Positions 1-5,811 of a DNA stretch of 33,458 bases are shown piece after piece. Below the pieces are notes generated by a model. It did no database searches. It was not told the origin of the DNA and saw only the letters and a program-made list of their open reading frames with translations. The stretch covers positions 1 through 33,458 of the IMG/VR virus record IMGVR_UViG_3300030098_005829; one strand, 5' to 3'. Position 1 is the first letter of the stretch. Each line of letters begins with the position of its first letter. The position numbers and the translations under genes were made by a program. Source of the DNA: a virus.

Positions 1-61
1 TTAATCCAAGTGAAAATCCACCTACACCTGAAAATAAATCTAAATGATTAATAGTGTTCAT
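1..61 (-). CDS. DNA cytosine-5 methyltransferase, N-terminal fragment (cut by window start)
   Basis: The minus strand from 61 reads an ATG followed by MNTINHLDLFSGVGGFSLGL and runs off the window. DLFSGVGGFSLGL is motif I, the S-adenosylmethionine-binding loop of C5 cytosine methyltransferases. The rest of the same kind of gene is at 32764-33458 on the same strand, so both pieces probably belong to one gene opened by the assembly. The catalytic Pro-Cys (motif IV) and Glu-Asn-Val (motif VI) stretches are in neither piece. The gene lies downstream of the SSB-like gene in the leftward early operon. Its likely role is methylation of phage DNA against host restriction. Confidence 0.85.
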   Translation of the reverse strand, partial: MNTINHLDLFSGVGGFSLGL

Positions 62-92
62 AAATTATAATGATTGGATATAATGAACATGA

Positions 93-135
93 GGATGTAT
101 TTCTACATTCCATATGGCAAGTATAAGATACATCC
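93..135. promoter_or_regulatory. Inverted repeat with palindromic loop ahead of the methyltransferase
   Basis: GGATGTAT at 93-100 is perfectly complementary to ATACATCC at 128-135. The 27-base loop contains the palindrome CCATATGG at 110-117. It fills the 93-bp gap between the SSB-like gene and the methyltransferase start at 61. It could be an mRNA hairpin controlling translation or an operator; some C5 methyltransferases autoregulate at such sites. The role is inferred, the repeat is visible. Confidence 0.4.
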
Positions 136-154
136 CCAAACATCATGAAATCAC

Positions 155-445
155 TTAAAATGGAATATCATCATCAATACCTACTAACTCAGGTTCTGAT
201 TCTGATTTCGCATTTGCATTCCCATTAAATGTAAACATTTTTCCACTACCAAGATATACTCTCTCTGCACCTGCTTCTCTTTCCTCTTTGGATTGAGCCT
301 CGAATACAGTATGAGTATTACCATAGTCATCTTCTCCACCTTTAAGGTCAGCAATTACAATATTAGCGTAAGTGCCTTTTTCACCTTTGTAAAGTTTGGA
401 CTTAGTTAACTTGGTTACATCAATTTTTGCATTAATTAATGCCAT
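155..445 (-). CDS. Single-stranded DNA-binding protein-like (OB fold)
   Basis: A 96-residue protein starting MALINAKIDVTKLTKSKLY and ending in the acidic tip DDDIPF, as in SSB proteins whose C-terminus recruits partner proteins. The middle part (TYANIVIADLKGGEDDYGN) looks like the short phage OB-fold SSB type. A strong AAAGGAG sits before the ATG, and the start overlaps the stop of the Rad52-like gene by one base (TAATG), so the two are translationally coupled. An SSB beside an annealing protein is a classic phage recombination pair. Its expected role is to coat single-stranded DNA during replication and strand annealing. Confidence 0.75.
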   Translation of the reverse strand: MALINAKIDVTKLTKSKLYKGEKGTYANIVIADLKGGEDDYGNTHTVFEAQSKEEREAGAERVYLGSGKMFTFNGNANAKSESEPELVGIDDDIPF

Positions 446-927
446 TACTTTTCTCCTTTTGTTTTTGGTAAAAATTCTTTTGATAAAACAGGATTATCAT
501 ATTTATACCATTTATTATTTATCTTAATGTTGTTTGCACCATAATCATGGAACTTAGCAAATGTTACAGGCAATTTATAAAGGTATCTTCCAATTCCCCA
601 TTGAACTGCACATCTTTTCATAGCACCTGACATACCACCTTTTATAGCTTCAACATTTGTATTCTCAGCACCATCTTCTTTTTTCCTTGATCCTTTAGGG
701 GTATGTATAGTAATTATACATTTAATTCCACCATTAGCACCAGGCTCAAACTTATTTTCCCAATTATCCATTCCACATACCTCATCAAGTCTATCCATAA
801 CTGCACGATTAGTCACATAAGCTAGGACCATTGCATATGGGTTACCATTCTTGTCAAGGCCACTTCGTTGTGGTCGCCATTCTATATCACTTTCAGGAAA
901 TGGTTCTTTTAATAATTCAAGATTCAT
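445..927 (-). CDS. Rad52/Rad22-family single-strand annealing protein
   Basis: About 160 residues. The N-terminal half carries the Rad52-like pattern: WRPQRSGLDKNGNPYAMVLAYVTNRAVMDRLDEV, then GMDNWENKF, and later EAIKGGMSGAMKRCAVQWGIGRYLY, the conserved helix ending in the GIGRYLY signature (split here for length). Such phage proteins form rings that anneal complementary single strands in recombination. An upstream in-frame ATG exists at 945, overlapping the regulator stop, but the ATG at 927 has GAAGGG at good spacing and is preferred. The adjacent SSB-like gene supports the role. Confidence 0.85.
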   Translation of the reverse strand: MNLELLKEPFPESDIEWRPQRSGLDKNGNPYAMVLAYVTNRAVMDRLDEVCGMDNWENKFEPGANGGIKCIITIHTPKGSRKKEDGAENTNVEAIKGGMSGAMKRCAVQWGIGRYLYKLPVTFAKFHDYGANNIKINNKWYKYDNPVLSKEFLPKTKGEK

Positions 928-937
928 ATTTATCCCT

Positions 938-1288
938 TCATCCATTTGTTTTACATTTTATTACACTATGTAGTTTAAGTTGTAATTCGCTTAATTTAGG
1001 CTCTATTTCATCAGGACTATACTCTAACCCTATTTTATCTAAAAGGTCTTGTATGGTCAACCTGAATGCTTTAAGCGTAGGCTTCCCATACCTATCAGGA
1101 TATATGTCATGCATAGTACATCCAAGCATGTTGGCCAACTTACTTGTTCGTTCTTTGTTTAAGGTTCTTCTACCTGCTATGCAACTGCTAAAATCAGCAT
1201 CATACATATCAAGTCTTTCAGCAAGGTAGTTTTGTCTAAATCCCTTGCTCTGTATTAGTTTTTTGATATTATTTCGTATTTTCTTCAT
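938..1288 (-). CDS. XRE-family helix-turn-helix regulator
   Basis: A 116-residue protein with an N-terminal helix-turn-helix of XRE/Cro type (roughly residues 5-65: IKKLIQSKGFRQNYLAERL, then DFSSCIAGRRTLNKERTSK). The C-terminal 50 residues (DLLDKIGLEYSPDEIEPKLSE) form a short helical tail. It heads the leftward early operon and its stop overlaps an alternative start of the Rad52-like gene. It is probably a transcription regulator of early genes or its own promoter. No integrase was seen, so a lysogeny repressor role is not supported. No strong Shine-Dalgarno lies at ideal spacing before the ATG. Confidence 0.75.
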   Translation of the reverse strand: MKKIRNNIKKLIQSKGFRQNYLAERLDMYDADFSSCIAGRRTLNKERTSKLANMLGCTMHDIYPDRYGKPTLKAFRLTIQDLLDKIGLEYSPDEIEPKLSELQLKLHSVIKCKTNG

Positions 1289-1380
1289 GGTTAAATTTAT
1301 GATTCCTTTATTTTTATGTGCAACATTTTTATTAGAACTTTGTTAATTAAAATTATTAGTATTATTTATAATGCATAATT
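1289..1380 (-). promoter_or_regulatory. Upstream region of the early operon with repeated TTATGTGCAAC motif
   Basis: This AT-rich gap lies upstream of the XRE gene. It contains TTATGTGCAAC at 1314-1324, repeated identically at 3936-3946 upstream of another leftward gene block, and a TTATAATGCAT element near 1370. On the minus strand the motif reads GTTGCACATAA, and TTGCAC could act as a -35 element with an AT-rich -10 about 18 bases on. It could equally be an operator for the adjacent regulator. Confidence 0.4.
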
Positions 1381-1439
1381 AGTTATACTGATTCAAAATT
1401 ATTTGGTAATTTATAATAATCTGTTTTATATTTTCTACG

Positions 1440-1700
1440 CTTTCAATGGATTGGTTTGACTCTTTTAGCGTTGAAAGTTTTTTATTCCTTACTAAAAGGG
1501 GTAGCAACATAGGGAAAAGGTATTCCGAAGTAGATAACGCCTGATGCAAACAAGGCCACTTGTTAATGAATCTGCCGAGAATAGATTGTGGTTTAATACT
1601 ATTCTTATCCAACCTGAAAAGGCATGGCTCCGAAGAGGAAGTCCAGGATTGAGGATCTTAACTCTAACATTTGTTAGGGGTAGGATTCCTCTATCCAACT
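1440..1700 (+). ncRNA. Candidate structured RNA (GC-enriched, serial hairpins)
   Basis: No convincing ORF covers this segment, yet it is about 42% G+C by hand count over 1501-1680, inside flanks near 20%. It holds several perfect stems: CTTTCAA/TTGAAAG (1440-1446/1471-1477, followed by a T run), AACAAG/CTTGTT with loop GCCA (1549-1564), AGAATAG/CTATTCT (1578-1584/1599-1605), GGCTCC with GGAAGTCC (1626-1644, two bulges), and CTAAC-ATTT-GTTAG (1664-1677) inside GAGGA/TCCTC (1651-1655/1687-1691). GC spikes with many stems in AT-rich genomes often mark functional RNAs. The plus strand is chosen because a small plus-strand ORF follows at 1749. No known RNA family was recognised, so strand and boundaries are uncertain. 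Confidence 0.45.
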
Positions 1701-1748
1701 TCAAGACATTCACCAAAGAGGAAATCAAAATTATTAAGGATATATATA

Positions 1749-1889
1749 ATGGATGGATTCAAAAGAGATAAGATTGGTGATTACCAGGATACATTAGATT
1801 CTATTTTTATAAGAATAAATTCTCTTGAAAAAGAGGTGGAATACTTAAAAGATAAAATCGACTCAATTGAAAATCCTGAATACTATTAA
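1749..1889 (+). CDS. Small coiled-coil protein, 46 residues
   Basis: ATG at 1749 follows AAGGA eight bases upstream. The product is MDGFKRDKIGDYQDTLDSIF followed by a heptad-like Lys/Glu-rich segment (RINSLEKEVEYLKDKIDSIENP), a likely coiled coil. It is the only rightward ORF in this otherwise leftward block and lies directly downstream of the structured segment at 1440-1700, so the two may share a transcript. Its last 27 bases overlap the end of a leftward small ORF (1863-1964). The family is unknown. Confidence 0.5.
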   Translation: MDGFKRDKIGDYQDTLDSIFIRINSLEKEVEYLKDKIDSIENPEYY

Positions 1890-1964
1890 AAAAAATACAT
1901 ACCAAATTATAACTGGTATTATTACATAAACACTTGCAATAATTAATAATCTAAATTTCTTCAA
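1863..1964 (-). CDS. Tiny membrane peptide, 33 residues, TTG start
   Basis: The ORF reads (M)KKFRLLIIASVYVIIPVI then IWYVFFLIVFRIFN. This is one hydrophobic membrane span after a Lys-Lys-Phe-Arg start, fitting an inner-membrane peptide. A good AAGGAG lies eight bases before the TTG start, and the preceding leftward ORF ends just upstream. It converges with and overlaps the plus-strand coiled-coil ORF. Function is unknown. Confidence 0.45.
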   Translation of the reverse strand: MKKFRLLIIASVYVIIPVIIWYVFFLIVFRIFN

Positions 1965-1969
1965 AATTA

Positions 1970-2137
1970 TTACTCCTTTTTATAATACTTATTTAAGCAC
2001 TCTAAACATACTTTAATTGTACCTTTTTTTATTCGTGGGTACTTTACCTCATAATGAGATGGATTGCTGCAATCGTTACATTTTCCATATTGCCAGGTCC
2101 ATAAGGTCCTTATTTGAATTTCTAATGGTTTATACAA
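1970..2137 (-). CDS. Small zinc-ribbon-like protein, about 55 residues
   Basis: An open frame begins at a TTG three bases after the stop of the preceding small gene. It contains two CxxC pairs (CNDC and CLEC) separated by about 24 residues, the spacing of a zinc ribbon, with basic flanks ending KYYKKE. No clear Shine-Dalgarno precedes the TTG, so translation may depend on reinitiation from the upstream gene. Its role is unknown; DNA or RNA binding is plausible. Confidence 0.4.
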   Translation of the reverse strand: MYKPLEIQIRTLWTWQYGKCNDCSNPSHYEVKYPRIKKGTIKVCLECLNKYYKKE

Positions 2138-2139
2138 AG

Positions 2140-2286
2140 TCAATCCCAATCAAATTCATCTATATCATATACAATATCACATCTTTCACAAATTAAACAT
2201 GGTTCAGTTTCATCAGGTATATTATTAGATGATTGACATTCACCTTCTATTAATTCTTCGTCACATTTACCACAATGAAATATCAT
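2140..2286 (-). CDS. Small zinc-finger protein, 48 residues
   Basis: ATG at 2286 is preceded by AAGGAG at ideal spacing. The protein starts MIFHCGKCDEELIEGECQSS and contains a second CLICERC cluster, so CxxC pairs lie at both ends of a likely zinc ribbon. It ends in an acidic tail (DIVYDIDEFDWD). It lies just downstream of the 2296-2502 gene. Function is unknown. Confidence 0.6.
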   Translation of the reverse strand: MIFHCGKCDEELIEGECQSSNNIPDETEPCLICERCDIVYDIDEFDWD

Positions 2287-2295
2287 TTTATCTCC

Positions 2296-2502
2296 TTAAA
2301 GCATAGTTTCAATTATTAGTTCATAAACATCAGAATCATATTCATCATCAATCCATTCAAGCTCTTCTTCTGTTAATTCACGCAGTTTACCATTTTCATA
2401 ATAATCAGCACTTTCAATGTAGGTATCAACAAAATCAGGATAATCAAACTCTCCACCTAACTCTACATTTTGAATATTCTTAAACTTAAAGTTTTTTATC
2501 AT
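2296..2502 (-). CDS. Hypothetical acidic protein, 68 residues
   Basis: A small acidic protein with an LTEEELEWIDDEYDSDVYEL stretch, a pattern seen in short phage proteins of unknown role. AAAGG lies before the ATG. The start overlaps the stop of the 2499-2654 gene by ATGA, showing coupling within the operon. No catalytic motif is visible. Confidence 0.65.
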   Translation of the reverse strand: MIKNFKFKNIQNVELGGEFDYPDFVDTYIESADYYENGKLRELTEEELEWIDDEYDSDVYELIIETML

Positions 2503-2654
2503 TTTCTTTTACCTTTCATAATAACATATTTTGGATTCAATTTTAAATATAATCTATCAATTATAATGCCTATGATCAGGAAGATGGCCATAGATATAAA
2601 TGGATTTAGGATTATAAAAATATTCAGCTTATTTATAATGTGATATATTATCAT
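2499..2654 (-). CDS. Small membrane protein, 51 residues
   Basis: MIIYHIINKLNIFIILNPFI is followed by a hydrophobic stretch (SMAIFLIIGIIIDRLYL) and a basic tail (VIMKGKRK). One or two membrane spans with a cytoplasmic positive C-terminus are likely. Both ends overlap neighbouring genes by ATGA. There is no family match by eye. Confidence 0.55.
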   Translation of the reverse strand: MIIYHIINKLNIFIILNPFISMAIFLIIGIIIDRLYLKLNPKYVIMKGKRK

Positions 2655-2851
2655 TCTTTACCTCTCAATATCTCTTTTATCATATTTAAGCAAGATATAT
2701 AACCTTGATTATTTGCCCACTCCATTTCATCCATAGGATTATTTTTAGCATAATCTTTTTCATGTTGCAATACATGATCTATTTGGTCTATTATTTTATT
2801 TTTAAACTCAAATACTGCATCTACATAACCTCTTTGATAATCTTCATTCAT
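2651..2851 (-). CDS. Hypothetical protein, 66 residues
   Basis: Begins MNEDYQRGYVDAVFEFKNKI and appears wholly helical. The pattern xxYxRGYxDAV is common in short phage proteins of unknown function. AAGGAG precedes the ATG, which overlaps the stop of the upstream gene by ATGA. No metal or catalytic motif is visible. Confidence 0.65.
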   Translation of the reverse strand: MNEDYQRGYVDAVFEFKNKIIDQIDHVLQHEKDYAKNNPMDEMEWANNQGYISCLNMIKEILRGKE

Positions 2852-3033
2852 TTTATAACTCCTTGTTTATCATCTATCATTACAAATAATTCACCATCTA
2901 CTACTGCTATTTTTTTATTCTGCTTTTTCCTTCTATTGCACAACTCTGCAATATAATCATCATCATTCAATCCATTAGCATATCTATAATTAATAGCATC
3001 AACCAGTTGTTTATTATTTAAATGTTTGAACAT
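2848..3033 (-). CDS. Hypothetical protein, 61 residues
   Basis: Begins MFKHLNNKQLVDAINYRYAN. The central part is charged (ELCNRRKKQNKKIAVVDGEL) and may form a small alpha/beta domain. AAGGAGT lies before the ATG, and the gene is coupled by ATGA to its downstream neighbour. No family recognised. Confidence 0.6.
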   Translation of the reverse strand: MFKHLNNKQLVDAINYRYANGLNDDDYIAELCNRRKKQNKKIAVVDGELFVMIDDKQGVIK

Positions 3034-3035
3034 AT

Positions 3036-3188
3036 TTATAACTCCTTGTCTTCTGTAAAGTGACCAAATAATAAATCTAATTCATGCATAGTAGATTCTA
3101 ATCTTCTAATTGCATCTCGCTGCTCCTGGATTAATTCTGCTAATTCAGGATAATGTTTTTTTACAAGTGGGTTTATAGGTTTATCCAT
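3036..3188 (-). CDS. Small helical protein, 50 residues
   Basis: Starts MDKPINPLVKKHYPELAELI, followed by a helical heptad-like region (QEQRDAIRRLESTMHELDLL), a probable coiled coil. The ATG at 3188 overlaps the end of the DUF2693-like gene by 16 bases, and AAGG lies just upstream. Function is unknown. Confidence 0.55.
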   Translation of the reverse strand: MDKPINPLVKKHYPELAELIQEQRDAIRRLESTMHELDLLFGHFTEDKEL

Positions 3189-3427
3189 GATACCTTCTTT
3201 CCTTCTGCTTTAATCCATTTAAGAGTATTTAAATTTATAGTCCTATATCCTTTTTTCTTTAGATCATAAACTTTTCTTAAATGCTTTTTGGTTTTAAGTG
3301 TGCCTGTACCTTTAACATATTTAGATACACCAGTTCTACAGTTTATAACTCGTTCAGAGCCATCTTTTTTTATAAAACATGCAGTAAAAATTTTACCACT
3401 ATTTATAATGCTTACTATATTGTTCAT
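3173..3427 (-). CDS. DUF2693 / WYL_2-like small beta protein, 84 residues
   Basis: The stretch IFTACFIKKDGSERVINCRT, followed by GVSKYVKGTG and then YRTINLNTLKWIKAEGK, matches the pattern I recall for the DUF2693 (Sm-like/SH3-barrel, WYL_2) phage family: a Phe-x-x-x-Phe-x-Lys-Lys-Asp-Gly strand pair, Asn-Cys-Arg, and a final ring-closing strand. The family is widespread in phages and its role is not established; nucleic acid or ligand binding is assumed from the fold. AAGGAG precedes the ATG. Confidence 0.65.
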   Translation of the reverse strand: MNNIVSIINSGKIFTACFIKKDGSERVINCRTGVSKYVKGTGTLKTKKHLRKVYDLKKKGYRTINLNTLKWIKAEGKKVSWINL

Positions 3428-3435
3428 TGTTCTCC

Positions 3436-3726
3436 TTATTTAAGTATTTTATCGATTTCAATCTTAGCCATTTTTAATATTTTCCCATTTGTATAATCCT
3501 GACAATAATCTTTATATATCAAATCTTTATAATTCTTTATGGCTTGTATCCTATTGGTACCAATTTCTTTTCTCAATATTTTAATAAGTGAATCTATAGT
3601 AAACATTTCCATCATTCCCTGTTTAATAGGATTTGGGGACCAATTATTAGATATTGAAATTGGCGTGGGTTTAGTATGATAGTAATAGTAATCTACTAAT
3701 AGGTTTATAATTTGTTGTTTTGTCAT
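3436..3726 (-). CDS. Hypothetical protein, 96 residues
   Basis: Begins MTKQQIINLLVDYYYYHTKP. It is rich in Tyr, Ile and Lys and predicted largely helical. The start overlaps the stop of the 3726-3887 gene (TAATG), so it belongs to the same leftward operon. No domain recognised. Confidence 0.6.
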   Translation of the reverse strand: MTKQQIINLLVDYYYYHTKPTPISISNNWSPNPIKQGMMEMFTIDSLIKILRKEIGTNRIQAIKNYKDLIYKDYCQDYTNGKILKMAKIEIDKILK

Positions 3727-3887
3727 TACTCTACACCTACCTTTCTATATCCCCATTTTTCCATCTGTATAGATGCTTCGGTATATGTATTTCTTTCAAA
3801 ATCAAAACCCTCAGTACATACACCATACAGTTTATCAGTATTAAATTCTATAGTGTTACCATAATGATCTTTCCATATTTCAATCAT
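3726..3887 (-). CDS. Hypothetical protein, 53 residues
   Basis: Reads MIEIWKDHYGNTIEFNTDKL, then YGVCTEGFDFERNTYTEASI. It appears to be a compact alpha/beta domain with a regular pattern of charged and aromatic residues. AAAGGAATAAAC precedes the ATG at 3887. Its stop overlaps the next start. The function is unknown. Confidence 0.55.
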   Translation of the reverse strand: MIEIWKDHYGNTIEFNTDKLYGVCTEGFDFERNTYTEASIQMEKWGYRKVGVE

Positions 3888-3889
3888 GT

Positions 3890-3979
3890 TTATTCCTTTT
3901 TTTTAATGATACTTAATATAATACTTTGCATACTATTATGTGCAACTATTATTTTTATATTTATAAAATTATCATACAT
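3890..3979 (-). CDS. Possible 29-residue leader peptide
   Basis: ATG at 3979 is preceded by CAGGATTATAAAT, a usable ribosome site. The frame encodes MYDNFINIKIIVAHNSMQSI and ends in KKKE two bases before the next gene. It overlaps the TTATGTGCAAC motif, so the stretch may instead be promoter DNA. Low support. Confidence 0.2.
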   Translation of the reverse strand: MYDNFINIKIIVAHNSMQSIILSIIKKKE

Positions 3980-4020
3980 ATTTATAATCCTGCCCTGCGT
4001 TAAAATTGAAAAATTATTTT

Positions 4021-4106
4021 CAAAATTATAAAGTGAATTTATAATTCCAGGTTTCAAAATTATAATGCAAAATTATAATGCAAAATTATAATGCATATTT
4101 ATAATG
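4021..4106. repeat. Tandem 13-bp iteron-like repeats (CAAAATTATAATG)
   Basis: CAAAATTATAATG occurs three times head-to-tail without a gap (4055-4067, 4068-4080, 4081-4093), followed by a degenerate CATATTTATAATG (4094-4106). Partial copies lie upstream (CAAAATTATAAAG at 4021-4033 and an AATTTATAATT at 4036-4046). The core ATTATAAT is itself palindromic and resembles a -10 box on both strands. Such arrays serve as iterons at replication origins or as operator arrays. The array lies in a gene-free gap upstream of the small leftward genes. No initiator gene is adjacent. Confidence 0.7.
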
Positions 4107-4302
4107 TTATATGGTGGTGCAAGTGTAAATATTTTGTAAAATTAGTTAAAATTTTGGGGTCCATATTTAGCTTTTAAGCCTGTTAAATTGTTATGGTATG
4201 TTAATGTACTATGTATAAAAAAACCCTCTTAAATTGCATTCTGTGAGCTTAGAATATTAAATTATTTATTACAGTATATGAAAAAATACTATATATAAAA
4301 AA
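4107..4302. other. AT-rich gene-free stretch with a duplicated 17-bp element
   Basis: No supported ORF. The near-identical element TACTATRTATAAAAAAA appears at about 4208-4224 and 4287-4303; read leftward it is a T run followed by ATAYATAGTA. The second copy abuts the terminator at 4303. With the adjacent 13-bp repeats this makes a gene-free gap of more than 300 bp that could hold an origin or promoters for the leftward genes below 3979. Confidence 0.4.
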
Positions 4303-4324
4303 AGGGATCCTTAAAAAGATCCCT
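4303..4324 (-). terminator. Rho-independent terminator of the AT-rich cassette
   Basis: AGGGATC at 4303-4309 pairs perfectly with GATCCCT at 4318-4324 across an 8-base loop. Read leftward, the stem is followed directly by a run of T. This is a strong intrinsic terminator for transcripts coming from 4349-6000, and isolates that cassette from the genes further left. The plus side has only a short T run (AATTTT), so termination there would be weaker. Confidence 0.85.
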
Positions 4325-4348
4325 AATTTTACCTCTTTTATTTATTTT

Positions 4349-4690
4349 TTAAATTTTACCATTATTTAAATTATTAAGTTTAATAAAATCAAAAGTTTTA
4401 ATATTATGAATAGATATAAATGGATATGATTCTAAAAATATCAATTCATTTTCAATTAAATTAATTGCTGTTTTTTCATCTGTTTTTTCATGTAAGATAA
4501 ATAAATTTTCTTTTTCTGTAATATCATTATAAAAAAATAAAGTTCTATTTTTTAAAAAAATAATATGTATTCCAAAATTACCACTTAAATAATAAAAATA
4601 TTTATTTTGTACATTATTTAATAAATTTACTTTTTTATTTAATAAATCAATAAATTTTTTATTATGTTTAAAATTGATTATATTTTTCAT
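4349..4690 (-). CDS. Hypothetical protein of the AT-rich cassette, 113 residues
   Basis: Begins MKNIINFKHNKKFIDLLNKK and is very rich in Asn, Lys, Ile and Phe, reflecting extreme AT content (about 13% G+C in 4381-4440 by count). It has alternating hydrophobic strands (YFYYLSGNFGIHIIFLKN) and may be a small alpha/beta protein. It is the last gene before the terminator at 4303. No family recognised. The composition differs from that of the structural genes and suggests separate ancestry. Confidence 0.65.
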   Translation of the reverse strand: MKNIINFKHNKKFIDLLNKKVNLLNNVQNKYFYYLSGNFGIHIIFLKNRTLFFYNDITEKENLFILHEKTDEKTAINLIENELIFLESYPFISIHNIKTFDFIKLNNLNNGKI

Positions 4691-4705
4691 GTTTTTTTAT
4701 TCCTT

Positions 4706-5479
4706 TTAATAAATTAATGAATTATTATTTTTAGCTAAACAAAATCCCTTTTTAATTGCATTATTTAACTTTTCTTTACTACCTTTAAATTTTAAACCTA
4801 TTATGCAATTATTCCCTTTTTCATCTTTTTCATCTAGTCTTAGATCAGTTTTGTCACCATCTAAAACAAAATAAATTTTACCATCTATTTTTATTTTTTT
4901 AGGTAATTTTTCGAATACTATAGCAACATTCCAACCTTTATTTAAAGCTTTGATTGTATCAATAAAATTAGGGTTGTGATGTGAAAAAGTAAGCTGGTAA
5001 TTTTTAGGGGTATTTCTATGTACTAATTTTGTATAATCATAAAACTTAACATGTGGGAAAAGATCAAATATATTTTTTCCATCTTTTATAATATCTTTTT
5101 CTAGTAATAAATCACTGTATGTATTTAATCTAAAAGAGGGAATTAAATTCTTTTTTTCACTTTGTTTTATTGCTAATTTGATTTCATGAACTAATTGATT
5201 TAAAAAAGATTCTCTGTCTAAAAAATATGAAATAGTCTTCTTTATTCTCGATTCCATTACAGCACTATACATTTGGGAATTGCCATTATATCCAACACAT
5301 ACAGAAGAGCAATCACTTTTTTTAGGGTTGTTTTCATTTTTACTTAATCTGTTAGCCATTGCACATACATTAAAACCCGATATATCACTATGTGCATGAT
5401 TTAAAGAATAAGTATTATAATTCTCTTTTAAATTTTTACTTATTTTAAAATTAGATTCTGGTTTGCTTAGTAACATCAT
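4706..5479 (-). CDS. GP88 / DUF7227-like phage protein, 257 residues
   Basis: The layout matches a family I know from phages and plasmids as DUF7227/GP88-like, of unknown function: an N-terminal cysteine cluster (C39, C57, C61), the helix SRIKKTISYFLDRESFLNQL (78-97), then IPSFRLNTYSDLL (residues 113-125) and NIFDLFPHVKFYDYTK (136-151), YQLTFSHHNP (161-170), GWNVAIVFEKLP, and a C-terminal DGDKTDLR followed by GLKFKG. The Cys cluster and charged core suggest a metal- or Fe-S-binding enzyme, but this is not shown. GGAAAGG precedes the ATG; M1 and M2 are adjacent, so either may be used. It is the centrepiece of the AT-rich cassette. Confidence 0.7.
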   Translation of the reverse strand: MMLLSKPESNFKISKNLKENYNTYSLNHAHSDISGFNVCAMANRLSKNENNPKKSDCSSVCVGYNGNSQMYSAVMESRIKKTISYFLDRESFLNQLVHEIKLAIKQSEKKNLIPSFRLNTYSDLLLEKDIIKDGKNIFDLFPHVKFYDYTKLVHRNTPKNYQLTFSHHNPNFIDTIKALNKGWNVAIVFEKLPKKIKIDGKIYFVLDGDKTDLRLDEKDEKGNNCIIGLKFKGSKEKLNNAIKKGFCLAKNNNSLIY

Positions 5480-5480
5480 G

Positions 5481-5702
5481 TTAAATCCTTTCCATATAAT
5501 TATTATAAATTTCTATAAATATTTCTTTTATTTCTTTTTCATTATTAGAAATCAAAATTCCATATGTTTGAACAGCTTGTAAATTGTCAAATTGAATTTC
5601 TTCTATAACTTGATAATTATTCATAATATATATTTTTAAATATTGTATATCATGTTTGTCTGAATATTCAATTTTATATTTAGGTATAGTAAAATTTTTC
5701 AT
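5481..5702 (-). CDS. Hypothetical protein, 73 residues
   Basis: Begins MKNFTIPKYKIEYSDKHDIQ and has alternating beta-like segments followed by a C-terminal helix (KEIKEIFIEIYNNYMERI). It ends just before the DUF7227-like gene and shares its AT-rich composition. Ribosome sites in this cassette are A-rich (AAAAAAAGGAATAAATAAAC here). No family recognised. Confidence 0.6.
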   Translation of the reverse strand: MKNFTIPKYKIEYSDKHDIQYLKIYIMNNYQVIEEIQFDNLQAVQTYGILISNNEKEIKEIFIEIYNNYMERI

Positions 5703-5704
5703 GT

Positions 5705-5809
5705 TTATTTATTCCTTTTTTTATCGTTGTATATCAAATCTAAAATTAATGGTAACAATGTAATAATTGTAAAAATTAAGACAGTTAAATTATATTTTAA
5801 TAATTCCAT
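5705..5809 (-). CDS. Tiny membrane protein, 34 residues
   Basis: Reads MELLKYNLTVLIFTIITLLP, followed by LILDLIYNDKKRNK: one hydrophobic span with a positively charged C-terminus, the arrangement of a single-pass membrane peptide. It sits between two cassette genes with short spacing. It could be a toxin-like or superinfection-exclusion peptide, but there is no direct evidence. Confidence 0.5.
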   Translation of the reverse strand: MELLKYNLTVLIFTIITLLPLILDLIYNDKKRNK

Positions 5810-5811
5810 AA

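Noticed and set aside
62-154. 32-codon Cys-rich frame on the minus strand between the SSB-like gene and the methyltransferase
   Set aside because: It has no ribosome site and overlaps the hairpin and the methyltransferase start; probably not a gene.
831-1229. Long plus-strand frame opposite the Rad52-like and XRE genes
   Set aside because: It lies antisense to two well-supported genes, has no ribosome site and a composition typical of a shadow frame.
1625-1650. GAGGAAGTCC resembling the conserved core of RNase P RNA
   Set aside because: Only this short string matches; the other conserved RNase P segments are absent or out of order, so no RNase P call is made.
1379-1728. Minus-strand frames of 77-78 residues over the structured segment
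   Set aside because: Low-complexity or non-protein-like sequence, no ribosome sites, and they conflict with the hairpin pattern and GC spike.
1544-1771. 75-residue plus-strand frame across the structured segment
   Set aside because: It runs through several hairpins, has no good ribosome site, and the well-supported start of a different frame lies at 1749.
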